This document shows positions 36,000-46,777 of a stretch of DNA of 64,000 nucleotides, piece after piece (the first letter of the stretch is position 1; each line of letters begins with the position of its first letter). The notes beneath the pieces are model-generated. The model did not search any database, had not been told where the DNA came from, and saw only the letters and a list, made by a program, of their open reading frames with translations. Location of the stretch: the NCBI RefSeq assembly GCF_029407905.1, contig NC_073646.1, positions 11,798,001 to 11,862,000 on the forward strand, read 5' to 3'. The stretch comes from Bubalus kerabau (Eukaryota; Chordata; Mammalia; Artiodactyla; Bovidae). The position numbers and the translations under genes were made by a program.

Positions 36000-36740
36000 C
36001 ACGTGCTTGTTTATTTTCTCTAATGCCTCTCGAATGCAATCAAAGACCCAGGTTTTGTTGCCGAACTCAAATTTTTAGGGAGTAAGCAGCAAGGTATATT
36101 TGCAGGCCCATCTGCATCTTGGAGCCCGTGCCCCTGTGGAATGGCTCAGCGTCAGAGCCATTAGCCGTCGGTGCCAGATGTTCCCCACAAAATGTGCACC
36201 AAACGCAGACTTGGGTGGTTCATCAAGATGCGAGAAACAAACAGCTGTTCAGGGAAGAGGGAGCTGCTTGTGTCTGCAATGTCGCTTGAGCCCATCGCTT
36301 TTCCCCATCAAAGCTCAGAAACAGGAGGAGATAAAAAATTACCCCAACCAATCAGTGTGATAGAACTCTCATTAAAAGGTTATGATAATTATCTACGGGG
36401 GAGGCAAATGTGTTTACCATTCATTAACGCTCCGCTTGCTGTCTTTTCTAATGAGAAGTAGGTAGGAACGTCTAGAGGAGTAAATAAAAATAAGAGAATG
36501 GCTTTGAGGGAGAGCAGGAAAGGAGCCCAATTGAGAGAGAGAGAGATGACGCTGCCGAGTGTCGGGGTTTGTGTTACTTGAGAGAAAACGGTTGAAATGA
36601 AACAGCCAGACCTGGGTGATCCCAGGGGCTGGAGCCCTTTGCTCCCTTGAATGCCCTGGCTTCTTCCTCTTTGCCTTGGGAGAGGCAGAGTTGGCAACCT
36701 GGCTCTTCGCAGAAAATAATTTTTCAAACCTTGCCTTTCC
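36000..36740. promoter_or_regulatory. Repeat-free block, candidate enhancer (left part)
   Basis: There are no recognisable transposons over more than 700 bases in an otherwise repeat-dense intron. AT-rich stretches with homeodomain-type TAAT/ATTA cores (near 36370 and 36420) and GATA-type words (gagataaa, gataattatc) occur. A conserved noncoding element is inferred, not shown. Confidence 0.35.
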
Positions 36741-36836
36741 GGTGCGGTTCACAAGGTGGCAATTTCCATGTCACTGAACATGAAGGCTGGGTCTTAAATA
36801 CAGCCGGCATGTGAACGCCCTGCAGGCAGTGGCAGT

Positions 36837-36854
36837 GGCAGTGACGTCACTGCC
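36837..36854. promoter_or_regulatory. Perfect 18-bp palindrome centred on a CRE
   Basis: ggcagtgacgtcactgcc is its own reverse complement and contains the full CREB/ATF site TGACGTCA. It is preceded by two more ggcagt units and followed within 60 bases by a GC-box-like stretch (ggggaggggcgcgg at 36883-36896) and by CpGs. Confidence 0.6.
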
Positions 36855-36859
36855 AAGCA

Positions 36860-37100
36860 GCTTCTTGCTATTTTGGAGCCGGGGAGGGGCGCGGCAGGAA
36901 GCTCAGCGGAGAGGAGGTATTCTCGGCAGCGGCAGTAATGCACTCTCCTGAGAGGCAGCTGTCAAGTCTAGTGGCTCTGGAAGTTTGCAGAGTTTATTTG
37001 TTCCGCGAGCAAACAAAAGTTCACTGAGTTCATCCCGCGTGCCAAACACAGACAAGGCGCAGACACGTGAGAGGCTCACCTACCGTCACGCGGCTCATGC
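36860..37100. promoter_or_regulatory. GC-rich, CpG-bearing block next to the CRE
   Basis: Several CpGs, a GC-box-like run, ttccgcgagcaaacaaaag (forkhead-like core) and an E-box cacgtg near 37065. It could be an enhancer or a minor alternative promoter. I see no convincing TATA box or first exon with a donor site. Confidence 0.3.
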
Positions 37101-37614
37101 CAAACGGCCGTCACAGACACGTTTTTATTTTAGGCAGAAGAACTGTGTCTTCAAATGCAGTCTTTCTTGGAAGCTCCAAATGTAGCCTACCTGAGAGCTG
37201 AGCTGCATGGGTTGGAGTGGAGGGCGGCGGGGTCCTGGAACACCACCTCCGGAGCCGCTAACCCCCCACGTGAACCACACCTAAAAAGGCAGTTTAGAAA
37301 TGATCAGCTTGTGTGGAACAGGTTTTCCTTCGAGTGCGTTTCCCTCGTTTCGGGTAACGTGGAATAAGGAGTTGTTAGGACTGAACGAAACCCACAGATG
37401 GTGCCTGGAGCTCCTCCGTTTTGTGAGGCTGCTTGCTTTCCCCAGGTGGCTTTGCTGGAAGTGGAGGTAACTGTGTCTCATGAGACGTTCCTGTTCACCT
37501 CCTCCATCAGTCGTGGGGCTGTCAAGTCTCACAGTTCAGTCTCTCCCTTTCTCAGTCAGCTTTATTTTGCTCTTTTCCTTTTTTCTGTAGCATCGATCAT
37601 CTTCTGATATGTTA

Positions 37615-37775
37615 CGGATTATAATCAGGTGTTACTGCCTTTTCCTCTTATGCTGTAAACCTCATGGGGGCAGGGACCTTTGTCTCAGTCTGCTCACAGC
37701 TGGGCCTGTCTTGTGGGCTTGTGTATTGCCTGGCACCAGCAGAGCTAGAAACTTGTCAGATGAACAAATGAGTAC
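37615..37775 (+). mobile_element. L2 LINE 3' fossil
   Basis: ctgtaaacctcatgggggca, gggacctttgtctcagtctg and attgcctggcaccagcagag are the L2 3' landmarks, ending in a diverged gatgaacaaatgagt. Confidence 0.8.
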
Positions 37776-38012
37776 TTCTGTGTTGTTGCTTTGCTGTGTT
37801 TCTAAAGTTTCTAAGGTCCTCGTGGTCTAAGACGGCTGCTAGAGCCCCAGCCATTACGTCTACATTCTAGGTAGCAGGCAGGGGGAAGCAGAGGAAGGGT
37901 AGAAGGGTAAAAAGAATATGTGCCAACTTTTTTAAGGAGGTTACCCGCAACTCATCCAAAATATTTTCTTTTACATTTCATTGGCTGTACTCTGTTAGGG
38001 ATTTTGAGAAAT

Positions 38013-38031
38013 GCGTGTGTGTGTGTGTGTA
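38013..38031. repeat. Short (GT)n run
   Basis: About nine GT units in AT-rich flank. Confidence 0.9.
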
Positions 38032-38239
38032 GTAGAACACATTATCACCCTAATTAAAACAGAAGAAGGGAAGAACGGGTATTTTGGAAGGTAAACAGTG
38101 GTCTGTGTTCCATGCCTTGGACATAGTAAACTCTCATAGAGCTAAACTGAATATAGAAAAACCCACTTCTATTGTTCCATGGAGTGAATAGGCAGCTTAA
38201 GTTCTGTTCTGTGGACATCAGTATATCATGTGATTAACA

Positions 38240-38475
38240 AAATAGCTTTTGAGTCAGAAAGACCTTGGCTCAAATTCCTGTGTGAAACTGTGCGACCTTT
38301 GACAAGTTACTTTACCTCTTTGAGCCTCAATTTAAAAAAAAAAAATCTATGAGATGGGGATAATATAGAACCTCTTCAAGGGTGAGAGTGAGGATTAAGT
38401 GAGATAATGCAGGTAGAGAAACGTGGCCTGGTGTCCGAAGCCCGGAAAGTTAGTAAATGGAGGTTGTTATATGTT
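38240..38475 (+). mobile_element. MIR SINE
   Basis: gagtcagaaagaccttggct, gtgcgacctttgacaagtta, ctttacctctttgagcctca, then an A run, gatggggataatatagaac and gattaagtgagataatgcag. Confidence 0.9.
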
Positions 38476-39142
38476 ATCACTGTCCTCAGGTATATTTTCT
38501 AGATGTCATCCACAGATGACAGATGATTTCTGTGTTCCAGAAGCTCACAGAGGGCATTCTGGAAAGAGAACCATTTGTGCAAAGGGAGAGAGGAAGGAGG
38601 CAGGGTGGCGTACTGAGAAAGCTGCGGGCTGCTCTCGATGGCTGTGGCTCAGCGTCCTGGAGTCCAGGGTGTGTCTGGGGAGTGACTGAGGAAGGTTCTT
38701 GAAGGGCAACCTGGGGACAGAGCCCAGAGGCCCTAGTGAGGCATTTGGACAGTGGGGAACTAATAAGCAAGGCCTTTAGGAAGGAGAGTAATGGATCAGA
38801 TCTGTTCTATGGACAGTCCCCCCTCCAGGGCCCCACGGAGAAGTGGATGGAAGAAGGGAGGGGAGTCTGGGCTGGAGATGCCCTGAGCCGTTCAGGCAAG
38901 AGATGACGCTGGTCTCAACTAACCAGGGCCTGCGATTCTAGAGGGAAGATGTGGTGGGCAAGAGCGAGGGAGTGTCTACACTGGCTAGCGTGAGGCTACT
39001 TGTCCTTCTGGGGTCAGAGTCTGTTTTCCCAGTAGACTTGGTTACGTGTGGGGTGGAAGGACGATAAACAGGATGTCAGTGAAGTATTTCATACACCCAG
39101 CATAGATTTCCAGGTAGAAGATCAGATCCAACCCAGGTCCTT

Positions 39143-39361
39143 GCTGTGCTGTGCTATGCTTAGTTGCTTAATGGTGTCGGACCTTTGCAACCCCATGGAC
39201 TGTAGCCCACCAGGCTCCTCTGTCCGTGGGGATTCTCCAGGCAAGAATACTGGAATGGGTAGCCATTCCCTTCTCCAGGGGATCTTCCCAACCCAGGGAT
39301 CAAACCCAGGTCTCCCTCATTGGAGGCGGATTCTTTACCAGCCGAGGCACTAGGGACGCCC
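39143..39361 (-). mobile_element. Bov-tA SINE
   Basis: Antisense copy: ttagttgcttaatggtgtcg through caggcaagaatactggaatg to ctttaccagccgaggcacta. Confidence 0.9.
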
Positions 39362-39917
39362 CACGTCCTTGCTAGCACCAACATTTTCACTGTAGACATT
39401 TAGTTCTGAGCCTGTGCCTCTTTGTTAACCTGAGCCAAGCAGTGGCAGGTCTTTTGAAGAGCGAGTCAGCATCGAAGCTTTGAAAACCTGCACCCGCTGC
39501 CCAGGAACGACAGCTAATGAACTAATTATTACCCATCAGTCACATCTTGAGATCGCGTGTGCGAACCTGCATCCCTTCGTTATTACCGTGGTCACAGGGG
39601 CAGCTGGCCTTGAGCTTACAGGAAGGAAGTTGTCCCTGGGTCACCCGTGGGGTCACAGCCTATGATTTCGGTTCACTTGTGCAGATTGGGGCTAATTTAT
39701 TTTGGCTCTTTTATCTGAAATAGAAATTGCTCAGCAGAGACAAGAGATGTGGTCATTTAACAAACAGATGTGCTGGGCTGGGGAGTGTGAGGTGGGATGT
39801 GACCTGGGTTTTCCTCCAGGTTCATTGCTAATAGAGGTGACCTTGGCTTTCAGAAGACCTTAACCAGGTCAAGATGCCTTTTCTCCCTCTGCCATGTGAC
39901 CATAGAGAGAAACTTCT

Positions 39918-40255
39918 AATTGTTGTTCGGTCGCCAAGTCATGTCCAACTCTTTGCCATCCCATAGACTGCAGCACGCCAGGCTTGCCTGTTCTTCACCA
40001 TCTCCTGGAGCTTACTCAAACTCATATCCATCACATCGTGATGCCATCTAACCATCTCATCCTCTGTTGTCCCCTTCTCCTCCCACCTACAATCCTTCCC
40101 AGCATCAGGGTCTTTTCTAATGAGTTGGCACTTTGCATCAGGTGGCCAAAGTATGGGAGCTTCAGCATCAATCCTTCCAATGAATATTCAGGGTTAATTT
40201 ACTTTAGGATTGACTGGTTTGATCTCCTTGCTGTCCTAGGGACTCTCAAGTATTT
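39918..40255 (-). mobile_element. BovB LINE fragment
   Basis: Antisense from attgttgttcggtcgccaag through cccagcatcagggtcttttc to ctagggactctcaag. Confidence 0.93.
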
Positions 40256-40259
40256 GCTT

Positions 40260-40405
40260 ATGTTGCTTATTTAACTTTTTAAAAATACATCTTTCAAATA
40301 CATACTAAAGTAGATGGAAGAGTATAACAAACCCCCATGCACTCGTCACCCAGCCTCGCAGTTATCCATATTGTATTGCTCTTGTTTTCATCCCATTCCA
40401 CTCTC
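40260..40405 (-). mobile_element. Old L1 3' fragment
   Basis: aaatacatactaaagtagat, cccccatgcactcgtcaccc and ttttcatcccattccactc resemble antisense L1M 3' sequence. Confidence 0.6.
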
Positions 40406-40409
40406 TACC

Positions 40410-40500
40410 TTTTTTTTTTTTTTTATTTAATATTTATTTGCTTATTTATTTGGCAGCTCTGGGTCTTAGTTGCAGCACGTGACCCACAGGTCTGGGGAAC
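40410..40500 (-). mobile_element. CHR-type SINE, truncated
   Basis: Poly(T), then atttatttggcagctctggg, tcttagttgcagcacgtgac. The tRNA head is missing. Confidence 0.7.
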
Positions 40501-40789
40501 AGAGGCTGCCTGTTAATGATGGGCAAATTGTCTTTACATTTTTTTGTCTAATTTTAATGCACTTTTTAAAGGTTACCTTCCATTTACAGTTATTATGAAA
40601 TATTGGCTGTATTCCCCATGTTGTAAGTGCATCCTTGAGCCTGTCTTACACCCACGAGTTTGCACCTCCCACTCCTCCACCCCCACTCTGCCCCCTCCCC
40701 GCCTCCCCACTGGTGAAGCACTAGTTCTCTGTGAATCTGCTTCTTTTATGGCCAAACATATTGTACCAGCTAGCTTGTAAGTGTTTTCT

Positions 40790-40935
40790 CTGTACCAGGG
40801 CTTGTTCTGTCTCATGTGTATCCGCTCAGTTAATTTGCATAGCACTCCCACCTGAGCGCTGGGGTTTTCCCATGATGGATAAAGCAGCTTGAGGTCACGG
40901 GACTGGGACTTGAACTTCGGTCTGCCTCCAGACCC
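40790..40935 (-). mobile_element. MIR SINE fossil
   Basis: Diverged antisense MIR: atttgcatagcactcccacc, gataaagcagcttgaggtca and gggacttgaacttcggtctg. Confidence 0.6.
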
Positions 40936-40968
40936 TGTTGTCAGCCCCCCTGGACAGCCACTCTTATT

Positions 40969-41289
40969 TAAAAAAAAAAAGTTTATTTATTGGCTGTGCT
41001 GGGTCTTCATGCTGTGTGGGCTTTTCCCTACTTGTGGCATGCAGGGGCTGCTGTCTGGTTGGGGTGTGCAGGCTTCTCATCACGGTGGCTTCTCGTTGCG
41101 GAGCACGGTCTCTAGAGTGTGTGGGCTTCAGGAGCTGCAGTTCCCGGGCCCCAGAGCACAGGCTCAGCGGTTGTGGTGCACGGGCTTAGTTGCTCCGCTG
41201 CTTCTGAGATCTTCCTGGACCAGGGATCCAACCTGTGTCTCCTGCGTCGGCAGGCAGAGTATTTACCACTGATCCACCAGGGAAGCCCG
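40969..41289 (-). mobile_element. CHR-type SINE, longest copy
   Basis: A run, tttattggctgtgctgggtc, long middle section (ggcttctcatcacggtggct, gcttagttgctccgctgctt), B-box complement gggatccaacctg and end ccaccagggaagccc. Confidence 0.92.
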
Positions 41290-41349
41290 GCAGCCACTCT
41301 TGATGGTCATCAGATGGTTTTTGTCCTGTGCGATTGTGACTCGTGCAAG

Positions 41350-41965
41350 AACTGTCTCTTGTTCTGTCTCTCGCTGTAGGGTTTTTTGGTCCCCGCCATG
41401 GCTGCTTTTAGTCAACGAGGTTGACAGTTTAAACAGGGGCCGAGTCCTTCATTTTTGGCTGCTAGGAGGGACATTTCATCTTCCAGAACTGTCTGATTCT
41501 GAACGCTCCATCTTGCTCCCCGTCTAAACTTCTCGGCCAGGCTCATCTCAGGTTGTAACATATGCCGAAAATGCCCCACATTTTGCCTTTCCTCCAAATC
41601 TTTATGGTGAAAGCAGCTTCTTCACGATGTTTTATGTGGCAAGGCATTGTGACAGGAAGACAAATTGTGGAGCTTTAAATCGAAGAAAAACAGAAGGCTA
41701 TTTGTCTGATGCGTTCCAGTTCTGTTCTGCCTTCCTCGAGTTTGAATCATGGAGACAATTTCCTTTCACGTTGAAGGTTAAACTGCTGGGAGGTGGTTTC
41801 TCAGGGAATGTTCTGTTAAAGCATTAAGAACAATTGGATGTAAAGTCCTTTCCTTTTTCTGCAGCTTTTGACATGGAAATCATCGAAAGTGTGGCTGTCT
41901 TTTACTGTTTCTTCAAAGAATTCTAAAAGCCCTGGAATGAAATGTATTTTAGGGGGTGTCGGGCT
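41350..41965. other. Repeat-free block, candidate conserved noncoding element
   Basis: About 600 bases without recognisable repeats. A 66-codon frame on the + strand (41627-41827) resembles no protein I know and has no splice-site context. AT-rich words (gtttaaac, ggagctttaaatcg, aagcattaagaacaattgg) suggest regulatory rather than coding use. Confidence 0.3.
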
Positions 41966-43781
41966 GCAGGCTTAACCGTAGTTGCCCAGAGAGAGAAAAC
42001 ACGTTCTTAATTTTGGAGGTTGAAGCTAAATCCCTAGGCCTGATTGGTCTTGGTAGGGCAGGCTGTCCCCACCTCTTGGAGGCCCCTGCAACGGAGTAGG
42101 CTGTTCTTTTCTTCCTGGTCTCACTCTGGTTTATAATTATGTATGTGTGTGCATCTGTGATTAGAGTCTGTCTCCTCTGCGAGAGACTTGAGACTCAGGG
42201 GTGGGGTGTGGAGGGGATCTTGGCTTTTGTTCTCATCTCTGGCTCTTCATTCCCAGGTCTGAATCTAACACACAGGGGATGCTTGGTATCTTTGAAATTT
42301 GAGGAATGAGTGAAGCTTAAGTCAGGCTTTCCTTCTTACTCGCCACCCCCGGCCCTTCCACCTGTGCTTCTTTCTGCTGGATGCCCTCCTGCTGGCATTT
42401 CACTTGTCCACTTCCCGTTGGTGCTGGCTGACTCTCCTTTCCCCAACCCCAGGCTCCTCTGGCGTTTGTTGCCAGAGTGGTGATCTGAGGAGAAAGCTCC
42501 AACCCACAGGAAATGGATTTGGTTGGGAGGTTTGTGACGGTGTAATGAGGTAGTTTGTGTGTGCTTGGAAATATTCTGAGTATGATGTTGGTAGAAAAGC
42601 ATTGTATTAATTCAGGAAACTCAGAACATGTACAATTCAGCAAGCCTTTGGGAACACCAGCGAACATTGAGAAATGAGATGCTGAATGTTTACCTTCTTG
42701 AGAACCCACGGGTGGGGTGAGCCAGGGATACAGTCATTAGCAAGTGGAGGAAAGGGACTGGCTTGGGTGGAAGGACCCCAGACCCCTCAGTGTCCTGGTA
42801 CAGGCCCAGTCCTCAGTGAGAGGCAGTCCCGAGTGAGTTTGAGTAGAGGTTGGTGCCATGTGCTTCAATGGAAAATGAAAGGGCAGGCTGAGCTGGGTGG
42901 CTCCGAGCACCTTGGGCCTGAAACTGTCTCTAGTTTATCCTGCTGGAGCGGCCACGCCGGCCAACAGGTCCAGTGATACGCTCTTGACAGCCAGGCCGAC
43001 CTGGGCGGAGTCCTGACCCCTCGCTTCCTGCTGTGTGATTCTGGGCACGTCTGAGCCTGTGTGTGAAACGGGGGTGTGAGGATGAAATGCAGCCCGAAGC
43101 CCCATCCTCAGACCTGGTTGTTGACCACTAAGTGTAGACCCTGCCCCACGTTCCCCAGTTCAGGCCCAATTGGAAACGAAATCTTCTTGGTCCGTGGGGG
43201 TCAGTTGTTTCTCTAACGGTGGATTCAGGTGGATTCAGGATGGGATTTGCAGGACACTTGCTGTTGCTTTTAGTTCAGTCCTCTGGTCAGGAACACTCTG
43301 AAATTAATACGGTATGGGTGTTGGTAGGAAGCACGTCTTGTTCATTATCTTAGCAATTAGCCCAAACGGAGCTTCCAAGTGACCCCCACCGAGGACACCA
43401 GCCCAGCAAAGGCTTTTGGCTCCAGCAGTGGCTGGTTCCTCTACAGGGCGTGATGGTTCCCGCCAAATTAATCCCCAGCTTTGCCTAATCCTCATTGCCA
43501 ACAGAGCCTGCAGAGTACTCCAGGGAGTTGGCTGCGTTCCCCACTCCAGCATTCTCTCAGAGCTGATGGCGCAGAAATCTATGTGTTTGGCCGCTTCTCT
43601 GAACAGAGGTGGGATCTGAATCCTGGTAATCAGAGAGCCCAGCAGTGAGCAGAGATAGGAAGATCTGAGAACTCTCACCATTTCACTTGATAGACTTTGG
43701 CTTCAGATGTCCTGGACTAAGCTTTTTCCTGCAAAGATAGTGAAATTTCACCAGCTATGCTGATGACATTTGAGGCCCCCT

Positions 43782-44090
43782 AGAAGGCAATGGCACCCCA
43801 CTCCAGTACTTTTGCCTAGAAAATCCCATGGACGGAGGAGCCTGGTAGGCTGCAGTCCTGGGGTCGCTAAGAGTCGGACACGACTGAGCGACTTCACTTT
43901 CACTTTTCACTTTTCACTTTCACTTTTCACTTTTCACTTTCATGCATTGGAGAAGGAGATGGCAACCCACTCCAAACCCACTTCTTGCCTGGAGAATCCC
44001 AGGGACAGGGAAGCCTGATGGGCTGCCATCTGTGGGGTCGCACAGAGTCGGACATGACTGAAGCAACTTAGCAGCGGCAGCAGCAGACTG
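43782..44090 (+). mobile_element. BovA2 SINE with expanded linker
   Basis: Dimeric BovA2: gaaggcaatggcaccccact, gactgagcgacttcac, the linker, ggagaaggagatggcaaccc, and end gaagcaacttagcag with a CAG tail. The linker between the monomers (43894-43942) is expanded into repeated cacttt/cacttttc units. A small duplication (ccactccaaacccactt) replaces part of the second monomer. Confidence 0.95.
43894..43942. repeat. CACTTT/CACTTTTC array in the BovA2 linker
   Basis: About seven CACTTT-type units in place of the two to four seen in the other copies here. On the minus strand it reads GAAAGTGAAA-type words, which resemble IRF and BLIMP1 sites. Confidence 0.9.
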
Positions 44091-44322
44091 CATCTGCTTG
44101 GAGATGGAGCACTGTATTAATTAGGAGTTTATCTCACCAGTAGGAGGAGAATAGAAATCTCTACTGACTAAGAGAACTCACACCTGGTGGGTACAGGGTT
44201 TGTGCCCCTGATGAACCTCCCTAGGAGGGAGGGAAATCCAGGGGCATTTGCTGAAGTGTTGCATCCTGTGCACATGGCAGACCCTGTAATTAATCACTGC
44301 TCTCTGCTGTAACCCCATCTAA

Positions 44323-45268
44323 GGTCCCTGATATCTAAGTGCCCCTGTATTTCGGGTCCCTAGCATCTAAGTGCGTCAGTACTGAGGGTCCTTAGCATCT
44401 AAGTTCCCCAGTATCCTATGCCTCTAGGGTCTAAATATACTACTCTAAGGTTCCTAGCATCTAAGTGCCGAAGTATCTGGGTCTCAATCATCTCGGCACC
44501 AGGATATAAAGACTCTAGAGGAGAAGGCAATGGCAACCCACTCCAGCACTCTTGCCTGGAAAATCCCATGGACGGAGGAGACTGGTAGGCTGCAGTCCAT
44601 GGGGTCGCTAGGAGTTGGACACGACTGAGTGACTTCACTTTCACTTTTATGCACTGGAGAAGAAAATGGCAACCCATTCCAGTGTTCTTGCCTGGAGAAT
44701 CCCAGGGACGGGGGAGCCTGGTGGGCTGCCGTCTATGGGGTCGCACAGAGTCGGACGCGACTGAAGCAACTTAGCAGCAGCAGCAGCAGCAGTATATAAA
44801 TGTCCCAGGATCTAGGGTCCGGTCCCTGGCATCTTAGTGTCCTGGTGTCTAGGGTCCTTAGCAACTAAGTGCCCCAGTATCTAGGGTCTCTAGCATCAAA
44901 GTTCTGAATTATATAGGGTCACAGCATCTCAGTGCCCCAGTATCTAGGCTCCGTAGCATCTAAGTGCTGTAGTATCTAGAGTCCTTACATCTAGTGCCCC
45001 TGTATCTGGGGTCCTTAGCATCTCAGGGTCCCAGTATCCATGGTCCCAGTATCTATCTAATTGTCCCAGTGTGTAGGGTCCTTACATCTAAGTGTCCCTG
45101 TATCTAGGGCCCTTAGCATCTAAGTGTATCAGTATCTAGGGCTTTAGCATGTCAGGGCCCCAATATCTAGGGTTTCTACTATCTAAGTGCTCTGTGTTAT
45201 CTGAGGTCCGTAGCATCTATCTGCCTTAGTATCTTGGGTCTCTAACATCTCTGTGCCTGAGTATCTCA
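44323..45268. repeat. Diverged 32-bp minisatellite, about 21 units
   Basis: Units approximate gggtccttagcatctaag then tgccccagtatcta. I count six before and about fifteen after a BovA2 insertion at 44518-44793. Units vary by substitution and 1-4 base indels, so the array is old. It shows no open frame across it and matches no repeat family I know. Confidence 0.92.
44518..44793 (+). mobile_element. BovA2 SINE inside the minisatellite
   Basis: Full dimer from ggagaaggcaatggcaaccc to gaagcaacttagcagcagc. Flanking atataaa words at 44505 and 44796 may be its target-site duplication. Confidence 0.96.
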
Positions 45269-45912
45269 GAGTTGTTTCTTCAGTGAAAACCTATTCTTTG
45301 CCTTTCCTATTTCTGTGAACCCTAATAAGGACCCTACGGAAAGGGCAAGCTAGACAAACATCTCAAATAACGTGTTCTAAGACCTCGGAGGATGGCAGGC
45401 TTCACCATAGCCAGGAGGAGCAGCGAGCCCATGCTCATGGGCAGGCGTGGTGATGATGCCAATGAGGCTGAGTGTCCGTGGTCTGTCCTGTTCCTGGTCC
45501 TTCTGGACCCCCAGAACTCCCTCTGTGCCACTTTCTCTCCATATCTGTGCTGCAGGTGGGCATCGTAGGAGTAAATGTCAAGCTGTAACGTGAAGAAGCT
45601 CTTGTCTGCATGGAGAATGCTGGGGCTGCATGTAATTTGTACCTGCGGTCTTAGTCCTCTAAGCTGACCCCCTGGGTGACATAACAGGGGTGAGTGTGCT
45701 CTTCTGGCAGCTCACAAGCTTTGAAAGGTCACAGCCAGAAAGGTGGTCTGAACACAGCGGTGAAGAATTCTGTGGTACTGTTATCTGACTGCGTGCATGA
45801 GTGATGGCCAGAATAGATAGATTTACTGGGATGCAAAGGTGACTTGGCTGTCAGCCTAGGAGTGGGCTGGAGGCAGCTAAGAAGGACTTTCTGATTGATA
45901 TGGGTTTCTTTC

Positions 45913-46258
45913 AGTTCAGTTCAGTTCAGTCGCTCAGTCGTGTCCGACTCTTTGAGACCCCATGAACCGTAGCACGCCAGGCCTCCCTGTCCATCACAAA
46001 CTCCTGGAGTTCACTCATACTCACGTCCATCGAGTCCGTGATGCCATCCAGCCATCTCATCCTCTGTCGTCCCCTTCTTCTCCTGCCCCCAATCCCTCCC
46101 AGCATCAGAGTCTTTTCCAATGAGTCAACTCTTCGCATGAGGTGGCCAAAGTACTGGAGTTTCAGCTTTAGCATCATTCCTTCCAAAGAAATCCCAGGGC
46201 TGATCTCCTTCAGAATGGACTGGTTGGATCTCCTTGCAGTCCAAGGGACTCTCAAGAG
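45913..46258 (-). mobile_element. BovB LINE fragment
   Basis: Antisense copy starting with four TTCAG units and ggctcagtcg-type text. On the minus strand a 109-codon frame (45926-46255) encodes the ORF2 C-terminus (SNQSILKEISPGISLEGMML), unusually free of stops. Confidence 0.95.
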
Positions 46259-46284
46259 TGCTCTGGAATTCGTGCTAATTGTTG

Positions 46285-46375
46285 TAGAACCTTGGGAATA
46301 TACTGAGGTCGATTGAATTGTGCATTTTAAATGAGTGAATTGTGAATTATGTATATCTCAATAAAAGTAGAAAGC
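46285..46375 (+). mobile_element. Old L1 3' terminus
   Basis: aatatactgaggtcgattga, attgtgcattttaaatgag and atgtatatctcaataaaag are the usual L1 3'-end words. Confidence 0.65.
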
Positions 46376-46756
46376 AGTACATGGTGATTTTAAGCTAAAC
46401 AAAATCATATGTTCATAACAGCTGTCATTAGTCAAAGACTGGGAAAACTAACTGGGCACGAGGGTCAGTACCACTCCCTGTTTGCTGATGACTTTGGAAC
46501 ATCAGCATGAGGACGATGGTGACTTTCCCTTTTGGGTCCAAAGCAGTAGAGAGACTTGATTGCTTTCATCTCTAGCCCTGTGCTATGAGCCCCTCATATA
46601 TGCATGCTTTTAAGATATGCAGTCATTTTTTTCTGGTTTTCCTAATTCCACTCAGAGATGCTGACGTGCTGTAACTGATCAAAGCACACACCGGTTACAT
46701 TTTTAACAGAGATCCAGTAATAACATTTTCATCTTTTGTTTGCCTCACAGTTTCCG

Positions 46757-46777
46757 CCCCCTCCCCCACCCCCACCC
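46757..46777 (-). other. G-quadruplex motif on the minus strand
   Basis: The + strand shows C5-T-C5-A-C5-A-C3, so the minus strand has four G runs (3, 5, 5 and 5) with one-base loops, a strong quadruplex pattern. Confidence 0.75.

Noticed and set aside
44323..45268. CRISPR-like array
   Set aside because: Regular repeats but no spacers, diverged units and a mammalian context. It is a minisatellite.
45334..45531. Minus-strand frame next to the minisatellite as a retroviral or host gene remnant
   Set aside because: I could not match it to any protein and it has no flanking structure.
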